32,961 nt of DNA, taken from an uncultured bacterium (GTDB lineage: Bacteria; Verrucomicrobiota; Lentisphaeria; Victivallales; Victivallaceae). Every line of letters begins with the position of its first letter. Position 1 is the first letter of the stretch. The DNA lies in assembly GCA_900551245.1 (NCBI GenBank), contig URVC01000055.1:1-32961 (forward strand), written 5' to 3'. A program made the translations under genes and the position numbers. Of the stretch, positions 16,422 through 24,134 are shown one piece after another. Under the pieces are notes generated by a model. That model made no database searches, was not told the origin of the DNA, and was given only the letters and a program-made list of their open reading frames with translations.

Positions 16422-17012
16422 ATGTGGAATTATACCGATAAAGTCATGGATCACTTTCTCCATCCGCGCAATGTGGGCGAGGTGGAGAATCCCGACGGTG
16501 TGGGCGAGGTGGGCAACGCCGCCTGCGGCGATGCGTTGAAGCTCACCTTCAAGCTCGACAAGGAGGGCAGGATCGCCGACGTCAAGTTCAAGACCTTCGG
16601 CTGTGCCAGCGCGATTGCGTCGAGCTCCGCGCTGACCGAGCTGGTCAAGGGCAAGACGCTGGAGGAGGCCGAGAAGATCACCAACCAGCAGATCGCCGAT
16701 ATGCTCGGCGGGCTTCCGGAAGCGAAGATGCACTGCTCGGTGATGGGCATGGAGGCGCTTCAGGCGGCCATCTGCCACTACCGTGGTGAGAAGAGTCCGT
16801 TTGAGAAGGATGCGGATCACGAGGGGCGGATTGTCTGCAAATGCTTCGGCGTCACCGACGTGAAGATCCTCAAGGTCGCGAAAGAGAATAAACTGCACAA
16901 GGCCGAGGAGGTCACGCACTACTGCAAGGCGGGCGGTGCGTGCGGCGCATGTCTCGACGACATCCAGCACCTGCTCGACGACATGTGGAAACTGGAGAAC
17001 GCCGGGAAATGA
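16422..17012 (+). CDS. NifU-type iron-sulfur cluster scaffold (IscU domain plus BFD-like [2Fe-2S] domain)
   Basis: 196 residues from the ATG at 16422, 9 bases after AGAGGAG; an upstream GTG at 16413 would overlap that site. Residues 1-125 are the IscU/NifU N-terminal scaffold with its three cluster-assembly cysteines: Cys35 in 'NAACGDALKL', Cys61 in 'FGCASAIASSSALTELVKGK' and Cys105 in 'MHCSVMG'. Residues 137-180 are a BFD-like domain with a permanent [2Fe-2S] ligand set, Cys139-x-Cys141 and Cys174-xx-Cys177. The C-terminal Nfu domain of full-length NifU is absent. It builds Fe-S clusters for apo-proteins in the cytosol with a cysteine desulfurase, which is not encoded in this window. The stop overlaps the prfB start (ATGA). 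Confidence 0.9.
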   Translation: MWNYTDKVMDHFLHPRNVGEVENPDGVGEVGNAACGDALKLTFKLDKEGRIADVKFKTFGCASAIASSSALTELVKGKTLEEAEKITNQQIADMLGGLPEAKMHCSVMGMEALQAAICHYRGEKSPFEKDADHEGRIVCKCFGVTDVKILKVAKENKLHKAEEVTHYCKAGGACGACLDDIQHLLDDMWKLENAGK

Positions 17013-18103
17013 TGAGTTTCGACGAGTTGCGGCAGGCGGAAGGGGAGCTGAAGAGCCGGATTGAGCACCTCCACGAATTCCTGCACATCGATGAGCGCAG
17101 GGAGGAGATAGCGGAGCTGGAGAAGAAGATGGCCGCGCCGGACTTCTGGAATGACAAGGAGTCGGCGCAGAACACGGTTTCCCAGCTGTCCGGTTGCCGG
17201 AACCTGGTCGAACCGTTCCGCCGGCTGGAGAGCGAGGTGGAGGACTACGCGGTTGCGCTGGAGCTCGCCGGGGAGGACGAGGAGTTCCTCAAGGAGGCGG
17301 AGATCGCCTACCGGCGGCTGCTGAAGTCGCTGGACCGGATGGAGATCATGAGTTTTCTCTCCGGCAAGTTCGACCGGAACAACCTCTATTTTTCGATCCA
17401 CGCAGGAGCGGGCGGCACCGAGTCGTGCGACTGGGCGAACATGCTTCTGCGCATGTACCGGCGCTTCTTCGAGCGGCGCGGCTGGAAGGACGAGGTGATC
17501 GACCTGCAGCCCGGCGAAGAGGCGGGCGTGAAGAGCGTCACATTGCACGTCACCGGGGAGTTCTCCTACGGCTACATGAAAGGGGAGAAGGGGGTGCACC
17601 GGCTGGTGCGCATCTCTCCGTTCGACAGCAATGCGCGGCGGCACACCAGCTTCTGCTCGGTGGACGTCTTCCCCGAACTGGATGACGACATCGAGGTGGA
17701 AATCGACGAGAGCGAGCTGCGGATTGACACCTACCGTTCCAGCGGAGCGGGCGGGCAGCACGTCAACACCACCGACTCGGCAATCCGGATCACCCACCTG
17801 CCGACCGGCATCGTGGTCTGCTGCCAGAACGAGCGTTCGCAGCATAAGAACCGTGCCACGGCGATGAAGATGCTGAAAGCCAAACTCTACGAATACGAGG
17901 AGGAGAAGCGCCGCAACGAGGCGGATGCGATCCGGGGCGAGAAGATGGAGAACGGCTGGGGCAGTCAGATTCGCAGTTACGTGCTGCAGCCCTACCAGAT
18001 GGTCAAGGACCTTCGGACCGAGGTGGAGACCAGCGACACCGCCGGGGTGCTCGACGGCGAGATCGATCAGTTCATCGAGGCGTATCTGAAAAGCTCCCGT
18101 TAG
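17009..18103 (+). CDS. prfB: Peptide chain release factor 2, without the programmed frameshift
   Basis: 364 residues from the ATG at 17009, which overlaps the NifU stop; GGAGAA lies about 12 bases upstream. It recognises UGA and UAA and triggers peptide release. The RF2 codon-reading tripeptide SPF is at residues 203-205, within 'VRISPFDSN'. The catalytic GGQ is at 248-250 ('SGAGGQHVNTTDSA'). 'QNERSQHKN' and 'GWGSQIRSYV' are also typical. Many bacteria carry an in-frame UGA near codon 25 that sets autoregulation by +1 frameshifting. Here the equivalent stretch ('HEFLHIDERREE') is continuous with no stop, so that control is lost. It ends before a strong terminator. Confidence 0.95.
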   Translation: MMSFDELRQAEGELKSRIEHLHEFLHIDERREEIAELEKKMAAPDFWNDKESAQNTVSQLSGCRNLVEPFRRLESEVEDYAVALELAGEDEEFLKEAEIAYRRLLKSLDRMEIMSFLSGKFDRNNLYFSIHAGAGGTESCDWANMLLRMYRRFFERRGWKDEVIDLQPGEEAGVKSVTLHVTGEFSYGYMKGEKGVHRLVRISPFDSNARRHTSFCSVDVFPELDDDIEVEIDESELRIDTYRSSGAGGQHVNTTDSAIRITHLPTGIVVCCQNERSQHKNRATAMKMLKAKLYEYEEEKRRNEADAIRGEKMENGWGSQIRSYVLQPYQMVKDLRTEVETSDTAGVLDGEIDQFIEAYLKSSR

Positions 18104-18127
18104 GGAGAACTGGAGTTCTGTTACAAC

Positions 18128-18161
18128 ACCGCTCTTCCCATGTAAGGAGAGCGGTTTTTTT
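18128..18161 (+). terminator. Intrinsic terminator of the prfB operon
   Basis: 8-base-pair stem ACCGCTCT / AGAGCGGT (18128-18135 with 18148-18155), extended inward by a G-T and a C-G pair and followed by a run of seven T. It starts 25 bases after the prfB stop. Confidence 0.88.
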
Positions 18162-18194
18162 GTGGAAGTTCATTGTCCGGTGATGAAAACGATG

Positions 18195-18223
18195 CGCCCC
18201 CTTGCGGCGGGACGCAGGGGGCG
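18195..18223 (-). terminator. Putative terminator of the pectin-lyase-fold gene
   Basis: 8-base-pair GC-rich stem CGCCCCCT / AGGGGGCG (18195-18202 with 18216-18223). It lies about 33 bases past the minus-strand stop at 18256. On that strand the sequence after it is CATCGTTTTC, a weak U-tract. Confidence 0.5.
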
Positions 18224-18255
18224 GCGGGAAACGCTTTCCGGTCCGATGGAGGGGG

Positions 18256-20478
18256 CTATTCGGAGTCAATCCGGACGTTCGGACCGATTTTGTCGCCCTT
18301 CCAGACCCCGCGGAATTGATTGTCACGGATTTTTCCTGTGACCTCCTGCAGAGCGAACCGGGTATCCGCCTGCGGTTGAGAGAGGAGAAAGCTGTTGCCG
18401 ATGACTTCCAGATCGGCGATTCCGCGGGCTTCGAGCAATGCCGGACGAGTGAACTTCCCCTTCATTCCGGCGTACGGTGAAGTGAGATCGAAGAGAAACA
18501 GGTTCCCCGTCAGATAGAGGTGGCGCATCCAGGTGGCGGAATTTTCAGGATCATACTTTGTCTGGCGCAGAAAGAACGTGGTGTCATCCTGCGGCAGTCT
18601 GAATTTGTTTCCCTCATAGGTGACAACGCGGGGGAAAAATGCTTCGGCCCAGTTGTTCAGGAAGGTGTTCCAGGTACCGAAGAGCCCCCGTTCCATCCGC
18701 ATGATGAAGGTGTTGTTTAGCAGCAGGGAGCCGGAGCCCATGATCCAGCAGCGGCCGATGCAGTCGGCGAAATAGTTGTTGCTGATCACCAGTCCCTGAC
18801 CGTACAGGTCTGGAAAGTGGACGAGATCCATTTTCTTCGCATCACGGATCATCGCGTATTCATCGCGGGTGATGAAGGGTTCGGCGCAGCGCAGTTCGCC
18901 CGGATCGCGATCCAGCTCCAGTTTGAACACTGTCACATCGACCGGTTCCTTCTGAATCGTGGAGATTTTCCGTTCGCCGAGCGCCCGGAACCGTGCGTAG
19001 GAGATGCCTTCCGCTCTGGCCTGTCGAGGATCGAAGTAGGTCGAGGAGTGTTTGATTTTGACCTTTTCTGCAGAGAGCACCTTGAAACGTTTTCTTGTAT
19101 CGACCAGTTTCTGCCCGAGATTCGGCACAATGTCGATGTGACGGATGTATCTGCTGTGCAGATCCGCGCCCCATACCTGGGTGGGGATGTAAATGACCTT
19201 TCCCTCCTGACGGAGAATCGGGGTAACCGCGCTGTGGATATTGAAGAAGTCGTCGCCGAGATTTTTGACGACGTTTCTGGAAATGAATCCGCCCAGAGAC
19301 GGCATACGCACATAGAAGAAATCCGCGCAGGTGGCGACGGCGATTTTTTCTTCCGGGGCGGTGCTGACCGTGCAGTCGGTAATGAAGGTCGCATCGGAGA
19401 GGTATCCCTTGATGACCACTCCGCCGATACGCTCCATGGAGATGTTTTTCCACCGGCAGCGGTCGGCATGATCGAGCTGGAAAAAGCCGGAATAGTTCCG
19501 TGCATAGTTGATCAGCCGAAGTCCTTTCTGGTAAACATCGGCGGTTTTCTCTCCCGGGGCGAGCGGCCAGAGTCTGGAGTGGTTCGGATAGGCGACATAC
19601 TCATCCGCCTTCAGATGCTTCACGGAATCCTGGAACAGCAGAATCCGCCGGCGCAGCCGTTTTTGCGCGGTGTAGAGGAGAGGTGTTTTGCCGTCCTCTG
19701 CCAGTTGGGAATCGCAGACTCGGAAGAAATTCATTTCACTCTTCGTGATTTCCGGGTCCAGCGGGAGGAGTCCGCCGTCGTGTCGGTAGATCACGCCCTT
19801 GCCGTCTTCGGTCCATCCAGTTACAACTCCGGTGGAGTAGATCGGCTTGAGGGAGGTGATGTGGAATGTTTCAAAACGGAGATTTTCGCAGTTTTGGATA
19901 TCGAAATGCGGTGTTTTCGGCGAATTCATCACCAGAACGGTCCCCGCTTCCCCTTTCATTTTAAAATGTCTGATCCGGTGGAAGCGGAGCGTCGGAACGC
20001 GCCACCCTTTGCGGCGGTTCAGCAGATAGCGTCCTTTGGGGAGAAAAATTCCGCCTTTTCCGTTTTTCACTGCAAAATCGATCGCTTTCTGAATGGCGGG
20101 CGCATCGTCGTTTTTGCCGTCCGCTTTCGCGCCGAACTCCCTGACGTTCACCAGGCCTCCGGCCTCCAGATCCGGCATGTCGCGGAAGATCTCCCACTCC
20201 TGTTCCATGCGTTCGAGCAGGGTCTGCCATTCGTCGAGGATCATCGGTGCTTCGAAGGGATCGTTTTCGAGGTCGTAGAAGTACGCTTTGCGGTAGGAGC
20301 GGTGAATCGAAGACTGTTCGCGGACCCAGTCGGCGAAATCAGGATCTTTTTCCCGTAGAGTTTCCGCTTTTTCCTCCAGAGCCCTGACACGTTTTTCCAA
20401 CTCCTGCACGGTCGGGGCCGCCGGAACGACAATGCCGGACAACAGGAAGGCGAGAAGATAAAAAAAGTTTTTTTTCAT
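18256..20478 (-). CDS. Secreted right-handed beta-helix (pectin-lyase-fold) protein with N-terminal coiled coil
   Basis: 740 residues from the ATG at 20478, with AGGA about 10 bases upstream; the open frame further upstream lacks coding character. The signal peptide covers residues 1-21 ('LLAFLLSGIVVPAAP'). It is followed directly by a short coiled coil ('VQELEKRVRALEEKAETLRE'). Near residue 111 begins 'NVREFGAKADGKNDDAPAIQ', with 'GGIFLPKGRYLL' soon after. This is the classic opening of Pectate_lyase_3/GH28-type beta-helix enzymes. The rest shows the repeating short strands and Asn ladders of such a fold ('VISNNYFADC', 'LLLNNTFIMR', 'LYLTGNLFLF'). The catalytic residues are not identifiable by eye, so lyase, hydrolase or epimerase are all possible. 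It follows a broken pseudopilin gene by 47 bases, presumably one transcript. Confidence 0.85.
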   Translation of the reverse strand: MKKNFFYLLAFLLSGIVVPAAPTVQELEKRVRALEEKAETLREKDPDFADWVREQSSIHRSYRKAYFYDLENDPFEAPMILDEWQTLLERMEQEWEIFRDMPDLEAGGLVNVREFGAKADGKNDDAPAIQKAIDFAVKNGKGGIFLPKGRYLLNRRKGWRVPTLRFHRIRHFKMKGEAGTVLVMNSPKTPHFDIQNCENLRFETFHITSLKPIYSTGVVTGWTEDGKGVIYRHDGGLLPLDPEITKSEMNFFRVCDSQLAEDGKTPLLYTAQKRLRRRILLFQDSVKHLKADEYVAYPNHSRLWPLAPGEKTADVYQKGLRLINYARNYSGFFQLDHADRCRWKNISMERIGGVVIKGYLSDATFITDCTVSTAPEEKIAVATCADFFYVRMPSLGGFISRNVVKNLGDDFFNIHSAVTPILRQEGKVIYIPTQVWGADLHSRYIRHIDIVPNLGQKLVDTRKRFKVLSAEKVKIKHSSTYFDPRQARAEGISYARFRALGERKISTIQKEPVDVTVFKLELDRDPGELRCAEPFITRDEYAMIRDAKKMDLVHFPDLYGQGLVISNNYFADCIGRCWIMGSGSLLLNNTFIMRMERGLFGTWNTFLNNWAEAFFPRVVTYEGNKFRLPQDDTTFFLRQTKYDPENSATWMRHLYLTGNLFLFDLTSPYAGMKGKFTRPALLEARGIADLEVIGNSFLLSQPQADTRFALQEVTGKIRDNQFRGVWKGDKIGPNVRIDSE

Positions 20479-20525
20479 GGAGATGTTCCTAGCTTGGCAA
20501 AATTGTTTTTTCCGGAAGGAAGGCT

Positions 20526-21304
20526 CTAGAGCGGGATGCTGATTCCGTTGATCATAATTCGGTAGAAGCCCATCTCCTTGAACTCCATTTTTCCGGGATT
20601 TTCCACATGACCGTCGGCAAATGCCACCACGCCGCGATTGCCGTGGTGAATGCTGGCGGGGAATTTGTTGCTGGTGAGTTTGAACGAATAGCACCATTGG
20701 CCGTCGCCGGGATTGGGAGCTCCGGCCATGCCGTCCTGCATATTGTCGGAGAGCAGATCAAATCGGCTGGCATTCCGCAATGTTTTGGTGGTGTACATGG
20801 TGACGTTTCCGGTATTGAAGTCGCAGGGGGTGTAGAACTTCCCGAATGTCTCCCGGACGACCTGTTTCCGGTCGCTGGTCATTTCGCCGAAGTTCATCCC
20901 CCAGTTGCAGATGAATAGGTTTGACTTGGACTGCGGCTGGTGCATCTGGTGACTGCCTTGCTGATGTATTTTGCCTCGGACAGCAGATTTCCCCATTCGC
21001 TGGCGTATTCACCCTTGTAGGTGTAGCTGGTGATCCAGCCGAAGAGAAAACCTTCATAATCGTTGGCATAGAGCAGATGTCCCGCCATCGCCTCTTTGTG
21101 GCGTGAAGTACAGTTACTTCGCATCGCTGTGTCACGCGCTTTTCCGAGTGCGGGCAGCAGCATGGCGGCCAGAATGGCGATGATCGCTATCACCACAAGC
21201 AATTCAATGAGAGTGAATTTCCGACGGTCCCGCCCGGCGGAGACGTCTGCGGCGTTTCTCTTTCCGTCCGGGGCCGAATGCAGGTTCCGATGCAGAATTT
21301 TCAT
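20526..21304 (-). pseudogene. Pseudopilin with H-X9-DG motif, disrupted by a frameshift
   Basis: The ATG at 21304 is preceded by AAAGGAACAGT. The first frame gives residues 1-29, then the pilin helix 'FTLIELLVVIAIIAILAAML' (Phe30 at +1, Glu34 at +5; the residue before the cut is Lys, not Gly). It continues through 'EAKYISKAVTRCTS' and then meets a stop near 20898. The neighbouring frame resumes with 'SKSNLFICNWGMNFGEM' and runs to the TAG at 20526, including the H-X9-DG motif ('HGNRGVVAFADG'). The two frames together make one normal-length protein, so a one-base deletion (or +2 change) lies at about 20920-20960. I see no slippery heptamer to support programmed shifting. It may be a true mutation or a sequencing error. 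The helix may still be made as a truncated product. Confidence 0.85.
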
Positions 21305-21387
21305 ACTGTTCCTTTCTTTGCCGCTCTGCTGTTTGAGGAGATATGTTTTGCACATTATTTTGCAAACAGATATATCTCTTTTCTTAT

Positions 21388-21415
21388 ATTATACCAAAAA
21401 GCGGAAGAAAGTCAA
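21388..21415 (-). promoter_or_regulatory. Strong promoter of the pseudopilin/beta-helix cassette
   Basis: Minus-strand -35 TTGACT (21415-21410) and -10 TATAAT (21393-21388), 16-base spacer, about 84 bases before the ATG at 21304. A 10-base palindrome AGATATATCT (21368-21377) lies just downstream in the leader, where an operator would sit. Confidence 0.7.
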
Positions 21416-21755
21416 CAGTCAAAATGAAAAAAACGGAATTTTTCTTCCGGGGGAAGAGGGAAATGGCGGCACGACTAATTTTCCGGGGCAGCAGGCAGAC
21501 CGCTCGTGCAAAACCGGGAATATGGTTCGCCTTTCTGCTGCAATCAGAACTGTGTTGCGCATTCAAAAAATCGACACTCGGTTCGCCCGGAAGGAGAGCA
21601 TGCTGTTGAAAAAATCCGACGGGGAAGTGCCTCCGATAAAGGGGGAACGTCGGCGGTACAATACGGAAATAGGATGAGGTAAGGAGTTCCTGACCATTCC
21701 GTCAGGTCGGCAATGCCGCAGGGGATGACCCCGCCCAAAAGAGCTGCCGGAACAC

Positions 21756-21803
21756 AGAGCACCTGCGTGCTGTCGTTTCCCGCACTGTACATCTTCCTGA
21801 AGG
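21756..21803 (-). pseudogene. Fragment of a flavin-reductase-like (PNPOx-fold) gene
   Basis: On the minus strand this reads 'FRKMYSAGNDSTQVL'. It matches 'LKKMYSADDDNTQVL' in the intact exported flavin-reductase-like gene at 26296-26799. At DNA level 40 of 48 aligned bases (21756-21803 against 26361-26408) are identical by my count, and the similarity stops at both ends. No start, signal peptide or remaining barrel is present. It is a relic of a duplicate or of a related gene. Confidence 0.65.
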
Positions 21804-21885
21804 CGGTGCGGACTCGGGACCCGGCTGATCTCATACCGTTCGTACAGTTTCGGTTTCGAGTTTTCGACAGCAAAGATGAAAAACA

Positions 21886-21926
21886 TCACTTCGGTTATGG
21901 CAAAACGGCAGTCATAACCGAAGTGA
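21886..21926. repeat. Perfect 14-base inverted repeat in intergenic DNA
   Basis: Arms TCACTTCGGTTATG (21886-21899) and CATAACCGAAGTGA (21913-21926) with a 13-base loop. It has no T-run after it on either strand and no gene within 100 bases. It could form a stable hairpin. Its role is not known; a mobile-element end or a large operator are options. Confidence 0.75.
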
Positions 21927-22057
21927 GTGCGTGACCTTTGCCGGAGAGGTCGCTCCAGCCGCCGCGCCCATTGCCGCTCAGGCAGTGGATAACGCGGACA
22001 AACGCCGCTGATTTTGGCAGTTGCCCGCTCCGTCAGCGACATTGCGGAAAACCTTGA

Positions 22058-24133
22058 TTATTCTTTTCTCCATGCAAATGCAGTCAGAGAGTGTGCCGGA
22101 AAGGTGTGGGAAAATCTTCCTCCGGAAAGTTTCTGCTCTCCCCGTCTGCCCTGAAAATAATCGCAGGAGCTCACATCCTTCCGGTACAGTTCGAGCGACT
22201 TGCCCGATCGTGCCGGAAAGCGATTTAGAACCACATCGGCCCGGACCGCGTGTTCCGGGTCGCGGTTGAAAACCAGCAGATAGAGAGTGTTGCCGTCATT
22301 CGAGAGAGAGGAGAAGGTTGCAAGAGCCGGATACGCGGGGAACTGTTCCGCCGTCATTACAACCGCTTTCAGGTTCCGGACCTCGAAGGTTCCGGAAACG
22401 GCGGAACGAATCTTCTCCAGCCGGAACAGGATGTCGACCTCGTCAGTATCGGGCAGAGAAAGATAAATTCCGGAACAACGACTCCATTTCCCACCACGGA
22501 ACGGGCAGGGAATCGCAACCGCCGATTTTGTTTTTGTCCAGCCGCGGGCATCCCCCAGCCCCAGACCGAAAGTGGCCTGCGGGGCCTCTGCGGCGACGGC
22601 GGCGGCGGGGAGATAACGGGCGTCGAAACTCAAGACGATCTTCCACGGTTTTCCCGTGGCCTCTTTCGGACGGCGGATCCGGGCAAATGTTCTGTAGCAG
22701 GATTGTTTCATCTTGTCGATTTGAATCTGAAACATATCGTTTTTCCCCGGACTCATCCGGATATTGCGGTCGGAAGTGTGTTCATTCAGGCGGAGCGGGA
22801 TTTTCTCCAGTTCGGCGACCAATTTCGCCGGGATATACTCCGTTCCCGTCGACGGCATCAATTCGCATCCGGCGAGAAAGGAAACCGATGGAGAATTCCG
22901 CACCGTCGACGCGACAATCCGGTCCCCCCGATATCTCCCCCATACTTCGAAGAACGGAAGCGTCGCCCGTTTCCGGATCACCTGTCCGGTCGCCGTTTCC
23001 GTGTTTACGGCGCCCCAGAACCCGTTCAGCAGATGCCAGTACTGCGCGCTGGCAACATGGTTGTCAGGCGCCTGCCAGAGCCGCATCAGATCGGCACACA
23101 TCAACCCGGCCAGAAAAGAAAAACGGTACGGGAAAGGGCGGTCGGAGGTGCTGCCGATGTTGAATTCGGTAATGTGCAGCGGCAGCGGTTTGCCTGCCAA
23201 CTCCCGGCATAAGTTGCTGTATTGCTTCAACCGCATTGCGAGCTGGTCAGGGTACGCGAGAACGCTTTTCAACGCTGTCTGTTGATCCGCACCACCGATT
23301 GTCGGCCCGTAGAAATGAAGAACCAGAAAATCCGCGGCCGGGCCCGCGCCTTTGATCACCTTGCGATTCCATTCGCAGTTCCAGTCAATGCCGTTTCCGG
23401 GCCGGGTGACGATTCCAAGTTTTACGGAGGGATCGATGTTACGGATGGCCTCCATGCTTTTCACGGCGTACTCCACATACTCTTCGGGAGTATAACTGTA
23501 CTTGGGAACCATCAGATGATTCCCGTGGCAGGACTCATTGCCCAGTTCAAAATAGCGGACGCCATACGGTTCAGGATGCCCCCAGGCGGCACGTTTCATC
23601 GCCCACGGATATTGCGGAAGAGCCGGAGCGTTCAAATATTCGATGAATTCCGCAAGATGCCGGGGCAGCTGATCCGGCGGAAGAGCGTAGTCCGTCAACG
23701 TGATGATCGGCTCCCAGTTCATCGCCCGGCAGAGTGCAATGTACTGATCGACTCCGAATTTCCACTCCCGCCGCTCCGAAAGCGGCCCGACCGCATGTTT
23801 CCAGTTGAAGTTATGCGCGAGGCATCCGCCCGGATAACGCATCATGCCGATTTTCAGATTTTTGACCAGCGCGGCGATATTTTCGAAGGGGGCGTTTTGG
23901 AGCGGATTCCAGTAGCCGCCCGCATAGTTGATGGAGCGCAGGTTGGTCTTCGGAGAATCCATCTTCACATAGATGCCGCGGCTGTCCGCCCCGCTCAAAT
24001 TGTTGCCGAAACACCACGGCTTCACCGGAGCAATGATATCCCCGGCGTCTATCGAAATCACCGCATCGGCAAAGGAAATCAGCGGAGATACCGCCAGAAG
24101 AGTGGAAAGAATTTTGATCGGCAGCTGTTTCAT
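22058..24133 (-). CDS. Secreted alpha-L-arabinofuranosidase-like glycoside hydrolase (GH51-like)
   Basis: 691 residues from the ATG at 24133, with GAGGAGG about 10 bases upstream; the longer open frame upstream overlaps the pseudopilin gene and is not used. The signal peptide covers residues 1-23 ('ILSTLLAVSPLISFADA'). The TIM-barrel catalytic domain shows GH51 features: 'MMRYPGGCLAHNFNWKHAVG', 'YFELGNE' with Glu200 as acid/base, and 'LHITEFN' with Glu323 as nucleophile. The C-terminal part (from about residue 400) is beta-rich, as in GH51, with an extra sandwich-like region near 500-610. It would release arabinose from arabinan or arabinoxylan outside the cytoplasm, whereas many GH51 enzymes are cytosolic. 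It starts one base after the pseudopilin stop, so the two are translationally linked. Confidence 0.88.
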   Translation of the reverse strand: MKQLPIKILSTLLAVSPLISFADAVISIDAGDIIAPVKPWCFGNNLSGADSRGIYVKMDSPKTNLRSINYAGGYWNPLQNAPFENIAALVKNLKIGMMRYPGGCLAHNFNWKHAVGPLSERREWKFGVDQYIALCRAMNWEPIITLTDYALPPDQLPRHLAEFIEYLNAPALPQYPWAMKRAAWGHPEPYGVRYFELGNESCHGNHLMVPKYSYTPEEYVEYAVKSMEAIRNIDPSVKLGIVTRPGNGIDWNCEWNRKVIKGAGPAADFLVLHFYGPTIGGADQQTALKSVLAYPDQLAMRLKQYSNLCRELAGKPLPLHITEFNIGSTSDRPFPYRFSFLAGLMCADLMRLWQAPDNHVASAQYWHLLNGFWGAVNTETATGQVIRKRATLPFFEVWGRYRGDRIVASTVRNSPSVSFLAGCELMPSTGTEYIPAKLVAELEKIPLRLNEHTSDRNIRMSPGKNDMFQIQIDKMKQSCYRTFARIRRPKEATGKPWKIVLSFDARYLPAAAVAAEAPQATFGLGLGDARGWTKTKSAVAIPCPFRGGKWSRCSGIYLSLPDTDEVDILFRLEKIRSAVSGTFEVRNLKAVVMTAEQFPAYPALATFSSLSNDGNTLYLLVFNRDPEHAVRADVVLNRFPARSGKSLELYRKDVSSCDYFQGRRGEQKLSGGRFSHTFPAHSLTAFAWRKE

Positions 24134-24134
24134 T

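Larger units (their letters stand above)
21305..22057. other. 753-base intergenic region of decayed sequence
   Basis: From left to right: the AT-rich promoter zone of the pseudopilin (about 21350-21420), unrecognised sequence (21420-21750), the flavin-reductase-like fragment (21756-21803), the 14-base inverted repeat (21886-21926), then GC-rich sequence up to the GH51 stop. Open frames here are short and unlike known proteins. No regulator is left in this gap, although the two comparable cassettes in the window each have one. Confidence 0.6.

Noticed and set aside
19085..19094. Third AAACGTTTT-like operator
   Set aside because: It lies inside the beta-helix coding sequence, far from any start, and matches only partly; probably chance.
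20900..20980. Programmed -1 frameshift in the second pseudopilin
   Set aside because: No X-XXY-YYZ slippery heptamer or following hairpin seen; mutation or sequencing error is simpler.
21343..21609. 88-codon plus-strand frame preceded by GAGGAG
   Set aside because: The site is only two bases from the ATG, the product has no recognisable feature, and the region is the promoter of the minus-strand pseudopilin.
21886..21926. Integron attC site
   Set aside because: The arms contain GTTATG/CATAAC, which do not fit the GTTRRRY/RYYYAAC core, and no integrase or cassette is present.
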